DNA of 64,000 nt from Acidobacteriota bacterium (GCA_003223215.1 QHYH01000137.1:36959-100958), one strand, 5' to 3'; counted from the first letter of the stretch, positions 29,447 through 39,844 are shown. Numbers and translations: made by a program. Notes: generated from the sequence alone by a model not told the origin.

Positions 29447-30025
29447 TCAGCAAACGGCCCGAAGGTGTTCGCGCATGCGGCTGCGCGCCTCGAACATTCG
29501 AGATTTCAGAGCCGACATGGTAATTCCTATTTCGCTGGCCAACTCGCGATGACTCCACCCCCCAACCTTATTTCGAATGAACATGTCGATCAAGGACGGC
29601 GGCAATCCCAGAAATGCTCTTGCCGTCAGCTCCTTAGCCAGATATTGCCGCTCAGGATCGGGGCGGTCATCGCTGATATTGGAGACAAGGCTCTTCTCGT
29701 TTTCGGACGTCAACGCGTCCAGAGTAAGGTGAACAGGATGGACTCCGCGCATCCTCATCAAAGCCTCGTTGATCGCGATCCGAATGAGCCAGGTTGAGAA
29801 ACGCGACCGCCCCTCAAACCGGTTGATGCTCTCATACGCCTTCCAAAGAGCGTTTTGGACGTTGTCTTCAGCATCCGCATGATTCTGTAAGATTTTCAGG
29901 GATATGCTGTAGATCTGTGGAGAGTGTATAGTGACGAGCTCGGCAAATGCGTCTGAACTGCCGCTTCGCGCCCGCTCGATCAGGAGCTGCTCCGCAACCC
30001 CGTCGTGGTGGTTTGCTTTTTGCAC
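29447..30025 (-). CDS. ECF-type RNA polymerase sigma-70 factor
   Basis: IYSISLKILQNHADAEDNVQNALWKAYESINRFEGRSRFSTWLIRIAINEALMRMR; region 4 GWSHRELASEIGITMSALKSRMFEARSRMREHL. Confidence 0.92.
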   Translation of the reverse strand: MQKANHHDGVAEQLLIERARSGSSDAFAELVTIHSPQIYSISLKILQNHADAEDNVQNALWKAYESINRFEGRSRFSTWLIRIAINEALMRMRGVHPVHLTLDALTSENEKSLVSNISDDRPDPERQYLAKELTARAFLGLPPSLIDMFIRNKVGGWSHRELASEIGITMSALKSRMFEARSRMREHLRAVC

Positions 30026-30346
30026 CTTTCACCTATCGGCTTTTCGGTAATGGATTCCGTTAACATCGGACCTCAGCAGGGTGACATACGCGCGCAAATT
30101 CTGTTCGCGAGCATCAAAGCTCTCTTCCCGCGTGCGACAGATGCTGCTGCACCGGCACGGCCAACAAAACTGCGACCGCAAATCTCCTGGCTGATTCCTG
30201 TTACACCTCTCCTGCCCTTCCCCGTTTTGAGGACGTTCAGAACAGCGACTTGGAGTCTGCTGGACCCCTGTCATCGTTTGTTTGAAACTGCAAAGGATTG
30301 AACTCCGGGCGGGCTCACATTCGCACGAAGCCATGCGTTTCATTAA

Positions 30347-30362
30347 CTGTTAAAAGTGACAG
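30347..30362. promoter_or_regulatory. dyad CTGTTA-AAAG-TGACAG, no matched -10
   Basis: Between the sigma factor and MscS-like genes. Confidence 0.4.
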
Positions 30363-30838
30363 GGCGAGAAAAAAATGGAGTGTGGGAGAAATCAATCGGC
30401 AGCGGAAAACAAGAATGCCATAGCGACTAAAGTGAAGATGAGCTGGTCTTCCTGTCGTGGGCCACCTATTACAAAGCCCTTCAACAGCCTCCTGGACGCT
30501 GGAAAACAGGTTGGCAACGGCTCCCAGATTCTGGGCTACCTGCACTTCGCACCTGGTGGGCAAGGCACCGACAACGGCGATCTCGGAGGTTTGTCGCGAG
30601 CCGCATCCTGTGAGCCGTGACTCTAGATGCCAGTTCCTGCGTCCCTGGCGTATGCCCCGGTCACGGCAAGTGCATTGCTGCGAATTTTGTAGACTCGTTT
30701 CTCCACTAACTAAAATGTCTTCCGACCTGCACCTGCATGCCTATCAAAAAGTGGCTACTCGCTGGAGGTATGGCGGTTTCGATTTGGTGGCATATCTATC
30801 CCAAAGGCCTTCCCTCCATCGTCAGTCGGACAATTCCT

Positions 30839-30854
30839 CTGTCATTTCTGACAG
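30839..30854 (+). promoter_or_regulatory. dyad CTGTCA-TTTC-TGACAG; TAGCCT at N23
   Basis: Perfect palindrome 76 nt upstream of the MscS-like gene. Confidence 0.7.
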
Positions 30855-30929
30855 TATGCGGCACAAACCACAGGGCCTAGCCTTTCCGGAGAGCGCCCAG
30901 CCGATCAACATCACGAAGAGGGTTTAGCT

Positions 30930-33512
30930 TTGGCCCAACGAGGGTCTTCTCATCGCAAAGCCTCAAGAGCCTTCATTTGGAAGATTTGTGACAGGCTTCG
31001 ACCATACTTCGCTGCCGGCGCGCTGTTGTCCATCTTATTCGTAGGGTTCCTTCGCGGCATTCGGGCCCAGCAGCCGCCGGCACAACCCCCGCACACAGGC
31101 AGCACTACGCAGCTACCGGAGAGTGAAGTTCCGGAAGTTACTCCGGCTAAGCCAGTGGACCAAGCGATTCCTTTGCCACAGATCGCAGACCGCGCTGAGC
31201 AGTTAGACCACCTACTGAGAGAAATCAGCAGTCAATTGATGCCGAAACATGAACTGCTGGAGTCAGAACGAACCGCGGAAGTACAAGCAGCAGAGATCCA
31301 TCGACGAGCAACGGAAACGAGGGACCTTTTGGCTGGTACCCCCACACCGATGGAACTGGAAGACGAACAACGGTTCTGGCGCTCCCAGAGTCTCGAATTC
31401 GGGGCAGCGCGCCGGCTCTTGACGTCTCGTGCAGCAAAGCTGGAAGAGCAGATGCAAACACTGGAAGCCCAACAACCGGAGTGGCTGGCTACCTGGATTC
31501 AAATTCACGAATCCCCGGGGATCGAAGCGCTTGTCGACCGGATCAAACACCAATTGGACAAGATCCAGGGTGCAAAGTCGCAAGTTCAAGAGCAGTTAAA
31601 TATCGTGCTTACCCTTCAGACTCAGGTCTCCCAGCAGGACCAGCAAATTTCGGACGTATTGCTGCGGATTCGTCAGGCCCGAGAGCGGGAAGGCAGTCGC
31701 TTGTTGGAACTGGACAGCAGCCCACTCTGGGAAGGACTCGGCTCACAAGCCCTAGAGCCTTCTTTTCGACGGTCCTTTGGCCGGTCCTTTACAATGGCGA
31801 GCGCGTTTATAAGTACACACAAGCTCGCCTTGTTTAACCTCGCGATCGCTTACTTTCTGGCACTTTTCGGGGTTCTCAAAATCAGGCGTCATGTTGTGCG
31901 CCCGGGCCAGCCTGGTGTTCCAACCGAAGCCTCACAGGTATTTGGCCGCCCGTTCTCGGTAGCACTTTTGGTGACTCTGATCGGAACGGGAGAGTATATG
32001 GCTTCGGCACCCATCGGCATCGCATTTGTCCTTTACCTGCTTCTCTTGATTCCGGTGTTGCGAATACTTGCGCCGCTAACCGAACCTAGGATCCGCACAC
32101 TTCTTTATGTCTTATCGGTCTTCTACGCACTGGAGGGTCTGCACCTGCTAGTGCATCTCTCGCCGTTTTTCGGGCGCGCACTGTTTGCCCTGATTGTTCT
32201 GACAGCTTTAGTCATTTTGGGGCGGCTCGCGCGTCCCTCTCGGCTACGCTCCATGACGATGCAAGGTCGAAACCATCGCATCTTCGTCATTGGAATTCGA
32301 GCCTGCCTTGCATTACTCGCGGTATCTTTCGGGGCCAACATTATCGGATTTGTTTCTCTGGCTCAGGTTTTAGGACTGATCGCCTTGGTTGGCCCCCTGG
32401 TGGCAGCTGCTCTGTACAGCGGAGTGCGCGTCCTGGCCCTATTTTTGAGCGCGGTGCTCCACACTCCTTGGGCGCAAGCATTGCTGGGTTTGCGTGCCGA
32501 CAGCATAGAGCGGTTGGGCACCCGGGTCTTATCTCTGGGTGCTACATGGCTGTGGCTGAGATCCATCTTGCAACTATTCGGGATTTACGACAGCGTGATC
32601 GGCATCGCGTCGAATCTCCTTCTGCGTCACATCGGCATTGGACGGATTCATTTCACACTGGGGGACGCGATTGGCGTCGTGCTTGTACTGCTGATCGGAT
32701 ACGCTCTCGCGAATACTCTAACCTTCTTGCTGCAAAACCTGGTGCTGCCAAGATTGCGGCTCCAGCGCGGCCTGCCCTACGCCGTGTCAACCATCAGCTA
32801 CTATGTTCTCCTGCTGCTGGTTGCCCTCGCTGCTCTATCTTCAGCGGGTGTCGAGCTGAACAAATTTACGGTTCTCACCGGCGCCCTTGGCGTCGGTCTG
32901 GGCTTTGGCCTGCAGAATATCGTGAACAACTTTGTTTCCGGATTGATCCTGCTTTTTGAGCGTCCCATCCATGTTGGAGACACAGTGGAAGTAGGCGGAC
33001 TCGTGGGTATTGTTCGGCGAATCGGTGCTCGTTCCAGTACCATCGTAACGCTCCAAGGCGCAGAAGTGATCGTGCCCAATAGCAACCTGCTCTCGAACCA
33101 AGTTATAAATTGGACGCTGTCGTCGCAGTGGCGGCGCGTGGATGTGCCTATAAGAGTTGCTTACGGCAACGATCCGGAACGCGTGATCAAACTGCTCGCT
33201 GGCGTCGCGGAATCACATCCGGGAGTCTTGCTCGAGCGTCCCCCTGCGGCTTTCTTCATGGGATTTGGCGATTGCGCACTGAATTTCGAGCTGCGCTTCT
33301 GGTCTGCTTGGCAGGACACCTGGTTTCAGCTCCAGAGCGACGTAACCGTCGCCGTTGCTAAGGCCTTACGAGAAGCTGGCATCGAGATTCCGTTTCCTCA
33401 GCGAGATCTGCATATTCGCAGTATCGGTGCGTCCGCAGCAGAAAACCTGCCGAACAACGACGTTCGCATCGCGTCTCCGAGCGATCTAACGGCACGGGGT
33501 ACGGTGAGATAA
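30930..33512 (+). CDS. MscS-family mechanosensitive ion channel, large periplasmic N-terminus
   Basis: Coiled-coil N-domain, many TMs, MscS core GALGVGLGFGLQNIVNNFVSGLILLFERPIHVGDTVEVGGLVGIVRRIGARSSTIVTLQGAEVIVPNSNLLSNQVINW. Confidence 0.93.
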   Translation: MAQRGSSHRKASRAFIWKICDRLRPYFAAGALLSILFVGFLRGIRAQQPPAQPPHTGSTTQLPESEVPEVTPAKPVDQAIPLPQIADRAEQLDHLLREISSQLMPKHELLESERTAEVQAAEIHRRATETRDLLAGTPTPMELEDEQRFWRSQSLEFGAARRLLTSRAAKLEEQMQTLEAQQPEWLATWIQIHESPGIEALVDRIKHQLDKIQGAKSQVQEQLNIVLTLQTQVSQQDQQISDVLLRIRQAREREGSRLLELDSSPLWEGLGSQALEPSFRRSFGRSFTMASAFISTHKLALFNLAIAYFLALFGVLKIRRHVVRPGQPGVPTEASQVFGRPFSVALLVTLIGTGEYMASAPIGIAFVLYLLLLIPVLRILAPLTEPRIRTLLYVLSVFYALEGLHLLVHLSPFFGRALFALIVLTALVILGRLARPSRLRSMTMQGRNHRIFVIGIRACLALLAVSFGANIIGFVSLAQVLGLIALVGPLVAAALYSGVRVLALFLSAVLHTPWAQALLGLRADSIERLGTRVLSLGATWLWLRSILQLFGIYDSVIGIASNLLLRHIGIGRIHFTLGDAIGVVLVLLIGYALANTLTFLLQNLVLPRLRLQRGLPYAVSTISYYVLLLLVALAALSSAGVELNKFTVLTGALGVGLGFGLQNIVNNFVSGLILLFERPIHVGDTVEVGGLVGIVRRIGARSSTIVTLQGAEVIVPNSNLLSNQVINWTLSSQWRRVDVPIRVAYGNDPERVIKLLAGVAESHPGVLLERPPAAFFMGFGDCALNFELRFWSAWQDTWFQLQSDVTVAVAKALREAGIEIPFPQRDLHIRSIGASAAENLPNNDVRIASPSDLTARGTVR

Positions 33513-33583
33513 CCCGTTTCAGGCGGCTCGTTCGGAATAGCGCAGTATTCGCGCCATTTCCCAAAAGAGGCCGCGCGTGGCTT

Positions 33584-33880
33584 TTATTTGGAGTTCAGTG
33601 GCGTAGGAGGGAGATGATGCACTGCCTTTTCGGAGCCAACCGGGTCCTCTCTTGCGCCGGTACCCCACCGACCAATGGCCTTCAGCAAAAACAACGCGAA
33701 ACACGCTCCGTGCCACAACAAGACAAAGGTGACAAGAATGACCCATATGAAAGTAAGTACGGCGGCAAGAACCAGTAAAAAGCTAAAGGCCTCCTCTAAT
33801 AGATACTCGCTAACCCGTGACTGGCTCACAAGGAGGGCTGCCGCGGCAAGAAAGATCGTCAGACCGACCTTCGAGTTCAT
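33584..33880 (-). CDS. small membrane protein
   Basis: MNSKVGLTIFLAAAALLVSQ...FSFLLVLAAVLTFIWVILVTFVLLWHG; hydrophobic helices. Confidence 0.6.
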   Translation of the reverse strand: MNSKVGLTIFLAAAALLVSQSRVSEYLLEEAFSFLLVLAAVLTFIWVILVTFVLLWHGACFALFLLKAIGRWGTGAREDPVGSEKAVHHLPPTPLNSK

Positions 33881-33949
33881 GCGTAACTCTCGGAATACTT
33901 GAAGTGCACCCCAGTTCCTGGGGCCAGCAGCTCCCAGGCACCACTTGGA

Positions 33950-34515
33950 TTAACTCGCGAGGACGCCTCTGTAATAGCGGATCCGCTTGCTCTCTGCGGA
34001 TTCATCGTGACGTTCTCCAGTCCATTCGAGCTCCTCGCTCACATTCCTAAGGCCGTGTTCTCGACAGTTGGACTTCGGATTCTCTTTTGCCGTCGACAGG
34101 CGAATAATCCCCGCGGACGCGGCGCATCTCGCCACTTGATTTTTGTCGGACAAATGGGGCATCAGCCCGTCCAGCAAACCACTGTGATCCTTTGACAAGA
34201 CTTCAAAGGTCGCCCACCCGTGACCTGCATAAGGAGCAAATCCCATTGCCACTCCAAGCATCATCAGCGTCATCGCCTTGGGATCTTTTACCAGCTTTTT
34301 TCATCTTCAACGGGCCCTTCCCCGCTTTTGCGCTGGCCCACTAGCCCTTCGCTATAGATGACATATCCACTAGAATTTCCACGCCAAAGCAATCCGCTTG
34401 AGGCAGCAAAAGCCACTTTGACCAGCGACGCAACAACCAGAAATCCCGCAAAATACGCATCGTCGGTTGCCCCGTTTAAGCCGACCGATCCCCAGGAATC
34501 TAGGTCACTCGCCAA
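33950..34515 (-). pseudogene. membrane protein split by a -1 frameshift at a 6-A run (tentative)
   Basis: ...GEGPVEDEK (34288..34515) continues as KLVKDPKAMTLMMLGVAMGFAPYAGHGWATFE in the frame of 33950..34273 if one A is re-read at GATGAAAAAAGCTGG. Confidence 0.4.
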
Positions 34516-34543
34516 TCGTACGGAAACAGAGGTAAGCTATGGA

Positions 34544-34559
34544 CTGTCAGTATTGACAG
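34544..34559 (+). promoter_or_regulatory. dyad CTGTCA-GTAT-TGACAG
   Basis: Perfect palindrome upstream of the NarL-type regulator; weak TTTTAA at N23. Confidence 0.6.
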
Positions 34560-34686
34560 ATCCGATGGGAGAATGCCCTGTGTTTTAATGAATCAGTAAA
34601 ATGGCTATGGAAAGCCGTGGCCTGTTAGTAGTAACAGTGTGCACAATACGCCCCGTCCGCTAGGATTGCGAGCCTGTGAGGAATTT

Positions 34687-35325
34687 ATGCCACCTCCGCG
34701 AGTTATGCTAGCCGATGACCACACCATCCTTGTCGAGGCATTTCGCAAACTCTTGGAACCGCAATACGAAGTAGTGGGCACAGTGGCCGACGGGCGTGCC
34801 TTGGTGGAAACTGCTCCCGAGCTCAAACCCGACGTGATCATAGTGGACATTGCCATGCCACTCATGAATGGCTTGGAAGCGGGATTGCGATTGAAAGAAT
34901 TGATGCCCTCGGTAAAACTTATCTTCCTGACAATGAATGAGGATCCCGATTTGGCCGTAGATGCGATTCACAGCGGCGCATCGGGATATCTGTTGAAGAG
35001 CTCCGCAGCGTCGGAATTGATGCAGGCAATCCAGCTGGCACTTAAAGGAAAATCGTACGTTACTCCGCAGATAGCACGTGGACTGCACAAATCGTTTATC
35101 AAAGGGCCGCGACCCAAAACGCGCGCCAAGAGTCTGACTCCCCGCCAGAGGGAAGTCGTACAGCTGTTGGCCGAGGGGAAGTCTATGAAAGAAGTGGCCG
35201 ACGTCTTAAAAGTGACCCCAAGAACCGTAGCCTTTCACAAATATCAGATCATGGAAGAATTAAGCCTCAGGACGACCGCTGACCTAATTCAATTCGCAAT
35301 CAAATCAAAGATTCTCGTGCCCTGA
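34687..35325 (+). CDS. NarL/FixJ-family response regulator (212 aa, paralog of 23193..23831)
   Basis: MPPPRVMLADDHTILVEAFRKLLEPQYEVVGTVADG...; SLTPRQREVVQLLAEGKSMKEVADVLKVTPRTVAFHKYQIMEEL. Confidence 0.93.
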   Translation: MPPPRVMLADDHTILVEAFRKLLEPQYEVVGTVADGRALVETAPELKPDVIIVDIAMPLMNGLEAGLRLKELMPSVKLIFLTMNEDPDLAVDAIHSGASGYLLKSSAASELMQAIQLALKGKSYVTPQIARGLHKSFIKGPRPKTRAKSLTPRQREVVQLLAEGKSMKEVADVLKVTPRTVAFHKYQIMEELSLRTTADLIQFAIKSKILVP

Positions 35326-35486
35326 CAACGGGATTTTTGCAGCCCTGATGACTTGCCTGTTCCGGGTTCCCTCCAGATCGCTGGCACTCGTACGCGTTCC
35401 CGCAAATCCAAACGGAGCCTAATGTTACAAGCAGCCCTGCGTCTCACTCGCGAGCTCATTCTGCAACTTCAACTCCCCACTAAGGG

Positions 35487-35502
35487 CTGTCATTTTTGAC
35501 AG
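35487..35502 (+). promoter_or_regulatory. dyad CTGTCA-TTTT-TGACAG; TAAGTT at N23
   Basis: Perfect palindrome upstream of the outer-membrane barrel gene. Confidence 0.7.
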
Positions 35503-35589
35503 TTTCTGCCGAGCGGCATCCCGCCTAAGTTAGCGTGCGTCGAGGACGCAAGCGTTCTGAGAGTTAATCTGAAGGTGAGGAGAAACGAA

Positions 35590-36228
35590 ATGAAGATGAA
35601 AAGTGTAATTGTCTTAGGAATTGTTCTGTTGTTTGGAACCGTAGCCTTTGCTCAGGATTATGCCAAAGTGGAAGTTCCCATGTATTACTCCTTCATGCGG
35701 TTCAATCCCGAGAACAGCAACGTCGTTAGCGGCTTTTCTCTGAACGGCGGGGGCGGCGGCGTCACGGTTTATGTCAATCACGTGTTGGGGTTCACCGGTG
35801 AATTTAATGGCTATGCCAGCACCACCAAAACCTTCAGATTTCCTGCAACCGCAAATAGTCCTTGCCCAGCAGGTTGCACCGTTACGGGGAGCGGCGATAT
35901 GTTCTCCTACAACGTGGGGCCTGTTCTCAAATACCGCGGTGAGCGTTGGGAACCCTTTGTTGAAGTGCTCTTTGGCGGCGTCCATTCTAATACTTACAAC
36001 AATCTCTTCAAGGCTTGCCAGGCCAATTGCACCACTACGCTAACCCCGAGCAACAATGCGTTCGATTTCGTAATTGGTGGAGGTCTCGATATTCCGGTGA
36101 GCCACAACGTCTCTATCCGGCCGGCGCAGTTTGATTTTGTGCTGACCCGGTTCGGCAATGACTTTACCAAGGGCAATCAAAACCAGAGTAACTTCCGCTA
36201 CAACGGGGGAATCGTTTTTAGGTGGTAG
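35590..36228 (+). CDS. outer-membrane beta-barrel protein
   Basis: Signal peptide MKMKSVIVLGIVLLFGTVAFAQ; alternating amphipathic strands ending in FRYNGGIVFRW. Confidence 0.8.
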   Translation: MKMKSVIVLGIVLLFGTVAFAQDYAKVEVPMYYSFMRFNPENSNVVSGFSLNGGGGGVTVYVNHVLGFTGEFNGYASTTKTFRFPATANSPCPAGCTVTGSGDMFSYNVGPVLKYRGERWEPFVEVLFGGVHSNTYNNLFKACQANCTTTLTPSNNAFDFVIGGGLDIPVSHNVSIRPAQFDFVLTRFGNDFTKGNQNQSNFRYNGGIVFRW

Positions 36229-36267
36229 TTGTGAGCGGCAATGAATCGATGTTGTTCAACACGCGTA

Positions 36268-36319
36268 GGAGGCTGCGGACGGAGCAGAGCGGAGCCCATC
36301 CGCAGTCTCCCGCTTTTTT
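36268..36319 (+). terminator. intrinsic terminator
   Basis: GGAGGCTGCGGA ... TCCGCAGTCTCC stem (one G-U) followed by CGCTTTTTT. Confidence 0.75.
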
Positions 36320-36406
36320 GGTTAAGGCCTAGGAGATTGCATCTCCTGAGAGAACCCGCACTGCGCGAGGCCACATCCCTTCCAAAACTGAGCTTTCCTC
36401 CGAGCC

Positions 36407-36422
36407 CTGGTATTTTTGACAG
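36407..36422 (+). promoter_or_regulatory. dyad CTGGTA-TTTT-TGACAG; TATCCT at N24
   Basis: Distal of two dyads before the OmpA-like gene. Confidence 0.55.
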
Positions 36423-36670
36423 GTCCCAACGGCTCTCAGGGAAAGCTATCCTCTGCCCACCGAACCTCAGGGGTTCGGCTTGCGGCACCTCTCCTACGAG
36501 GCGCGTCGGGCGATGTCAATCATTCCATCTCGGGCCGGACCCCCTGTAATCCGAGCAGCTCGCTGACGTAGGTACCATCGCTCGGAAAAATGCTCGCCCT
36601 GATCAAGGAAAAACTGCCCGATGCCTGCGTCCGCGAGGCCTGTGCCTTGAGGCCGAGGCGTCATTCGGAA

Positions 36671-36686
36671 CTGTCAGTTTTGCCAG
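36671..36686 (+). promoter_or_regulatory. dyad CTGTCA-GTTT-TGCCAG; TATGGT at N23
   Basis: Proximal of two dyads before the OmpA-like gene. Confidence 0.65.
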
Positions 36687-36764
36687 TTTCACAGTTTCAC
36701 CCTTGTCGGTATGGTCCGAGTGGTTTGATCCGCGTTGAGCGGTCGCCTGCGGGAGGTGGGTTCT

Positions 36765-38492
36765 ATGAGGCATCGATTGTTCAGAACATTTTGCAGCATC
36801 CTGGGCGGAGCATTTCTACTCAATGGAGCCGCCATTGCACAAGACACCAAGGCGGGGAAGCTGAAGATAGCGGTTTCCCCCAAGCAAGCGTACACATTCA
36901 TCGACGGCAAGGCGATTGGTCCGGGCGATCGGACCATCAAGCTAGACGTCGGAACGCACCATTTGGTTGTGGCCAACTATGGTTTCAAATTCGCTGAACA
37001 GGAGGTTTCCATCGATCCGGGTCATACTCTGCCGCTAGATATAAAATTGGAACGCGCTGGCGCAGAGGTACCTGGTCCGCATGGACGCATCCAGATTGAA
37101 GTCGGGATGAGACGTGCCGGCGATGCTGCCATTCTGCTGAACGGCAGTAAACCGCAGTACTTCGTGGGGCACGTCGACGAGTTCAACAACGACATAAGCA
37201 AGCACCAAGAGTTGGTCGTGCCGCCGGGCAGGCATGAGCTCACGGTCACAAGATACGGCAAGGAGCTGTGGGCCGGTGTGGTCACCGTTGGGGCCAATCA
37301 GCGTGTGATTGTCGACATCTCGAATGGAAAACAGGTCACCAAAGACTGGCCGCGTGGATCGCATGAGCTGAGCGCGGGGGTACAACGATTTAAAGCGGGA
37401 GTTGTAAGTGCCACGATTGCTGTTGCCCCGGTTAGCGGAACGGTTTCGGCCAATCCGCCAAATATCAAGTGTAACCAAAATACTCAGTTGGCGTGGACCT
37501 CGAGCGAAACTGTCGAGGCCGATATGAGTGGTTTTAGCCCGGTTCCGACGAGTGGCGAACGAACCGTTTCGCCTCGCCAAACCACCGTGTACGAACTTAC
37601 GGCTACCGGTCCGGGGGGAGTAACCAAACCGAACACTACGGTGGAAGTGAATACCGTCGTACAGTCGTCCCTGAGCGCCTCACCGACGGAGGTGAGTTAC
37701 CGCCGTATCGGCGACAAGGTTCTTCAACAGGGGAACACCACGCTGAACTGGTCGTCAAGCAACTCGGACGCAGCTTCTCTTGTTCCGCTCGGGTCCGTTG
37801 ACGGCAGCGGCAGCAAGTCCCTGACCGTCAGCCCAACTCAAACAGCCAATGGCCCGGTAGACGAAGAATTTAAATACACGCTGACTGCAACCAACGTGTG
37901 TGGCGGCTCTGACACTAAAACGGTGACGGTACGCTTGAAGGGTTCCATCGAGCCAGTTCCCGCTGTCCTGCTCCACAGCGTCTTCTTTCCAACCGACTAC
38001 CCCACAAAGCAACACCCAACACTCGGGCTTGTACGCAGTCAGCAGGGAACGCTCACAACCCTTGCCAATGGATTCAAACAGTATCTTGAGTACGACCCCG
38101 ACGCGAAACTCTCGCTCAGCTCCTTTGCTGATGAGCGTGGCCCGGGTAAATATAATCAAAGCTTGTCTGACCTTCGCGCTCAGCGTGTCAAAGATTTCCT
38201 GGTTTCCCAGGGCATCGCCGCGGAAAAGATAGACACATCGGCGCATGGCAAGGGGAACCAGCTCGACAAAGCCACCGTTATTGAACTGCAGGCTCGGGAT
38301 CCCAATCAACCTCCAGAAACACGGGTAAAGAATTTCAAAGCGACCTGGCTTGCCTACAATCGTCGGGTGGATATTCTCCTACTTCCCACGAACGCGGCAT
38401 CCGAGCGGTTCTATCCCCATAACGCTGCGGATTCACAAATCCTGTGGCAGAGGCCCAAACCCCCGCGCAGTGCGGTGGAGAGCAACAATTAG
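36765..38492 (+). CDS. secreted OmpA-family protein with PEGA-like N-terminal repeats
   Basis: Signal peptide; GKLKIAVSPKQAYTFIDGKAIGPGDRTIKLDVGTHHLVVANYGF; OmpA-like LSLSSFADERGPGKYNQSLSDLRAQRVKDFLVSQGIAAEKIDTSAHGK...NRRVDI. Confidence 0.82.
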   Translation: MRHRLFRTFCSILGGAFLLNGAAIAQDTKAGKLKIAVSPKQAYTFIDGKAIGPGDRTIKLDVGTHHLVVANYGFKFAEQEVSIDPGHTLPLDIKLERAGAEVPGPHGRIQIEVGMRRAGDAAILLNGSKPQYFVGHVDEFNNDISKHQELVVPPGRHELTVTRYGKELWAGVVTVGANQRVIVDISNGKQVTKDWPRGSHELSAGVQRFKAGVVSATIAVAPVSGTVSANPPNIKCNQNTQLAWTSSETVEADMSGFSPVPTSGERTVSPRQTTVYELTATGPGGVTKPNTTVEVNTVVQSSLSASPTEVSYRRIGDKVLQQGNTTLNWSSSNSDAASLVPLGSVDGSGSKSLTVSPTQTANGPVDEEFKYTLTATNVCGGSDTKTVTVRLKGSIEPVPAVLLHSVFFPTDYPTKQHPTLGLVRSQQGTLTTLANGFKQYLEYDPDAKLSLSSFADERGPGKYNQSLSDLRAQRVKDFLVSQGIAAEKIDTSAHGKGNQLDKATVIELQARDPNQPPETRVKNFKATWLAYNRRVDILLLPTNAASERFYPHNAADSQILWQRPKPPRSAVESNN

Positions 38493-38543
38493 GGTCTCAG
38501 GAAGAGACTGTTTTGATCCTCGGCTCATCCAGGTGCCCAGCCA

Positions 38544-38579
38544 CACGGCCCGCCCAGTAATTGAAAAGGGCGGGCCGTG
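38544..38579. terminator. 12-bp perfect GC-rich hairpin
   Basis: CACGGCCCGCCC-AGTAATTGAAAA-GGGCGGGCCGTG. Confidence 0.65.
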
Positions 38580-38612
38580 CTGTTGAAGTACGGTATGATG
38601 AGCGGTCCAACC

Positions 38613-39803
38613 ATGAACCGGCAAGGATCCAAGAGGATCTTCTCCTTTCTCCTCGTGAGCGGCTTGTTTTGGAGTCCCGCGACCAGATCCATAACCGCAC
38701 AAGAAGCCGAACCTAGAGACCAGCCGATTTCTCTTTCTCGGACGACCGCCGCTCAGGGTGCCGGCCCAAAGCCATCAGCTAAGGACAAAACATCAGGTGA
38801 AACCACTCCCCAAGCTGGGGCTTTTGTTATTGCACCTCTTCCTATTTCGAGCCCGGCGGTGGGATCAGGAATCGTGCCGATATTCGCCTATATTTTCCCT
38901 ACCGCCGACAAGTCCCCCGCCTCTGTGCTTGGAGGCGCAGGCCTGGTCACCGATAACGGGAGCCGGGCGATGGCCTTTGGCGGCGAGCTCTACCTTAAGC
39001 AGAACACCTATCGCACCACCGCGGTCTACGCTCGAGGGAATCTGAACTACGATTTGTACGGACTCGGCTCGGGCGATTCGCAGCCCAAATTGCCTCTCAA
39101 ACAGACTGGTCAACTGGTCCTCGGTGAGTTCCTGCGTCGTGCGTGGTGGAAATTCTTCCTGGGCCCAAGATTTTTTTGGGGAAGCTCGCTCATCACCGTT
39201 AGACCTAACAATCCTGGGGCAGCCCCATTGCCACCGGACCTCGGGCTCGATACAAAACTAGTCGCGCTGGGCTTCCGAGTAGACCGCGACACGCGCCCCA
39301 ACCGTTTTTATCCGACTGCCGGAACATTTCTGGATTTCACCGCGGACTTCTTCTCTGAGGACTTGGGAAGCAAATACTCGTTTCAGAGTTACAAACTTAC
39401 CTTCAACAAGTACTGGGGTTTGACGCAGAACCAGGTGCTTGCATCCGGCTCGTTCGCTTGCTTTACCGGGGGCCAGCCCCCCTTCTACGGAAACTGCATT
39501 TACGGCACAAATAACCAATTACGCGGGTACACTGGCGGTCGCTATCTCGATCGTTACATGTTTGGCACGCAGCTGGAATATCGGCTGGCCTTACCCAAGA
39601 GGTTCGGTCTTGTAGGGTTCGGCGGCTTGGGAGAAGTAGTACCCGGTGGCAATCAGCCGTTTAGGATCAACAACTTCCTGCCGAGCGGCGGCGGTGGCGT
39701 TAGGTTTGCACTAAGCAGCAAGTATCACGTAAATCTGCGGGTTGACTTCGCGCAAGGCAAGGACAGTCATACCTGGAGCGTCGGCGTCGGTGAGGCATTC
39801 TAA
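38613..39803 (+). CDS. BamA/Omp85-like outer-membrane protein (surface antigen-like)
   Basis: Signal peptide; LGFRVDRDTRPNRFYPTAGTFLDFTADFF; FGTNNQLRGYTGGRYLDRYMFGTQLEYRLALPKRFGLVGFGGLGEV; C-terminal F. Confidence 0.8.
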   Translation: MNRQGSKRIFSFLLVSGLFWSPATRSITAQEAEPRDQPISLSRTTAAQGAGPKPSAKDKTSGETTPQAGAFVIAPLPISSPAVGSGIVPIFAYIFPTADKSPASVLGGAGLVTDNGSRAMAFGGELYLKQNTYRTTAVYARGNLNYDLYGLGSGDSQPKLPLKQTGQLVLGEFLRRAWWKFFLGPRFFWGSSLITVRPNNPGAAPLPPDLGLDTKLVALGFRVDRDTRPNRFYPTAGTFLDFTADFFSEDLGSKYSFQSYKLTFNKYWGLTQNQVLASGSFACFTGGQPPFYGNCIYGTNNQLRGYTGGRYLDRYMFGTQLEYRLALPKRFGLVGFGGLGEVVPGGNQPFRINNFLPSGGGGVRFALSSKYHVNLRVDFAQGKDSHTWSVGVGEAF

Positions 39804-39844
39804 ATAGAATCTCCATTTCATATCACTTCTTGATTAGCTACTGC

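Noticed and set aside
30025-30930. Coding genes in the 0.9-kb gap (ORFs 30029..30343, 30315..30563, 30457..30927)
   Set aside because: No signal peptide, domain-like sequence or codon-like pattern; two palindromes lie here, so it looks regulatory or degenerate.
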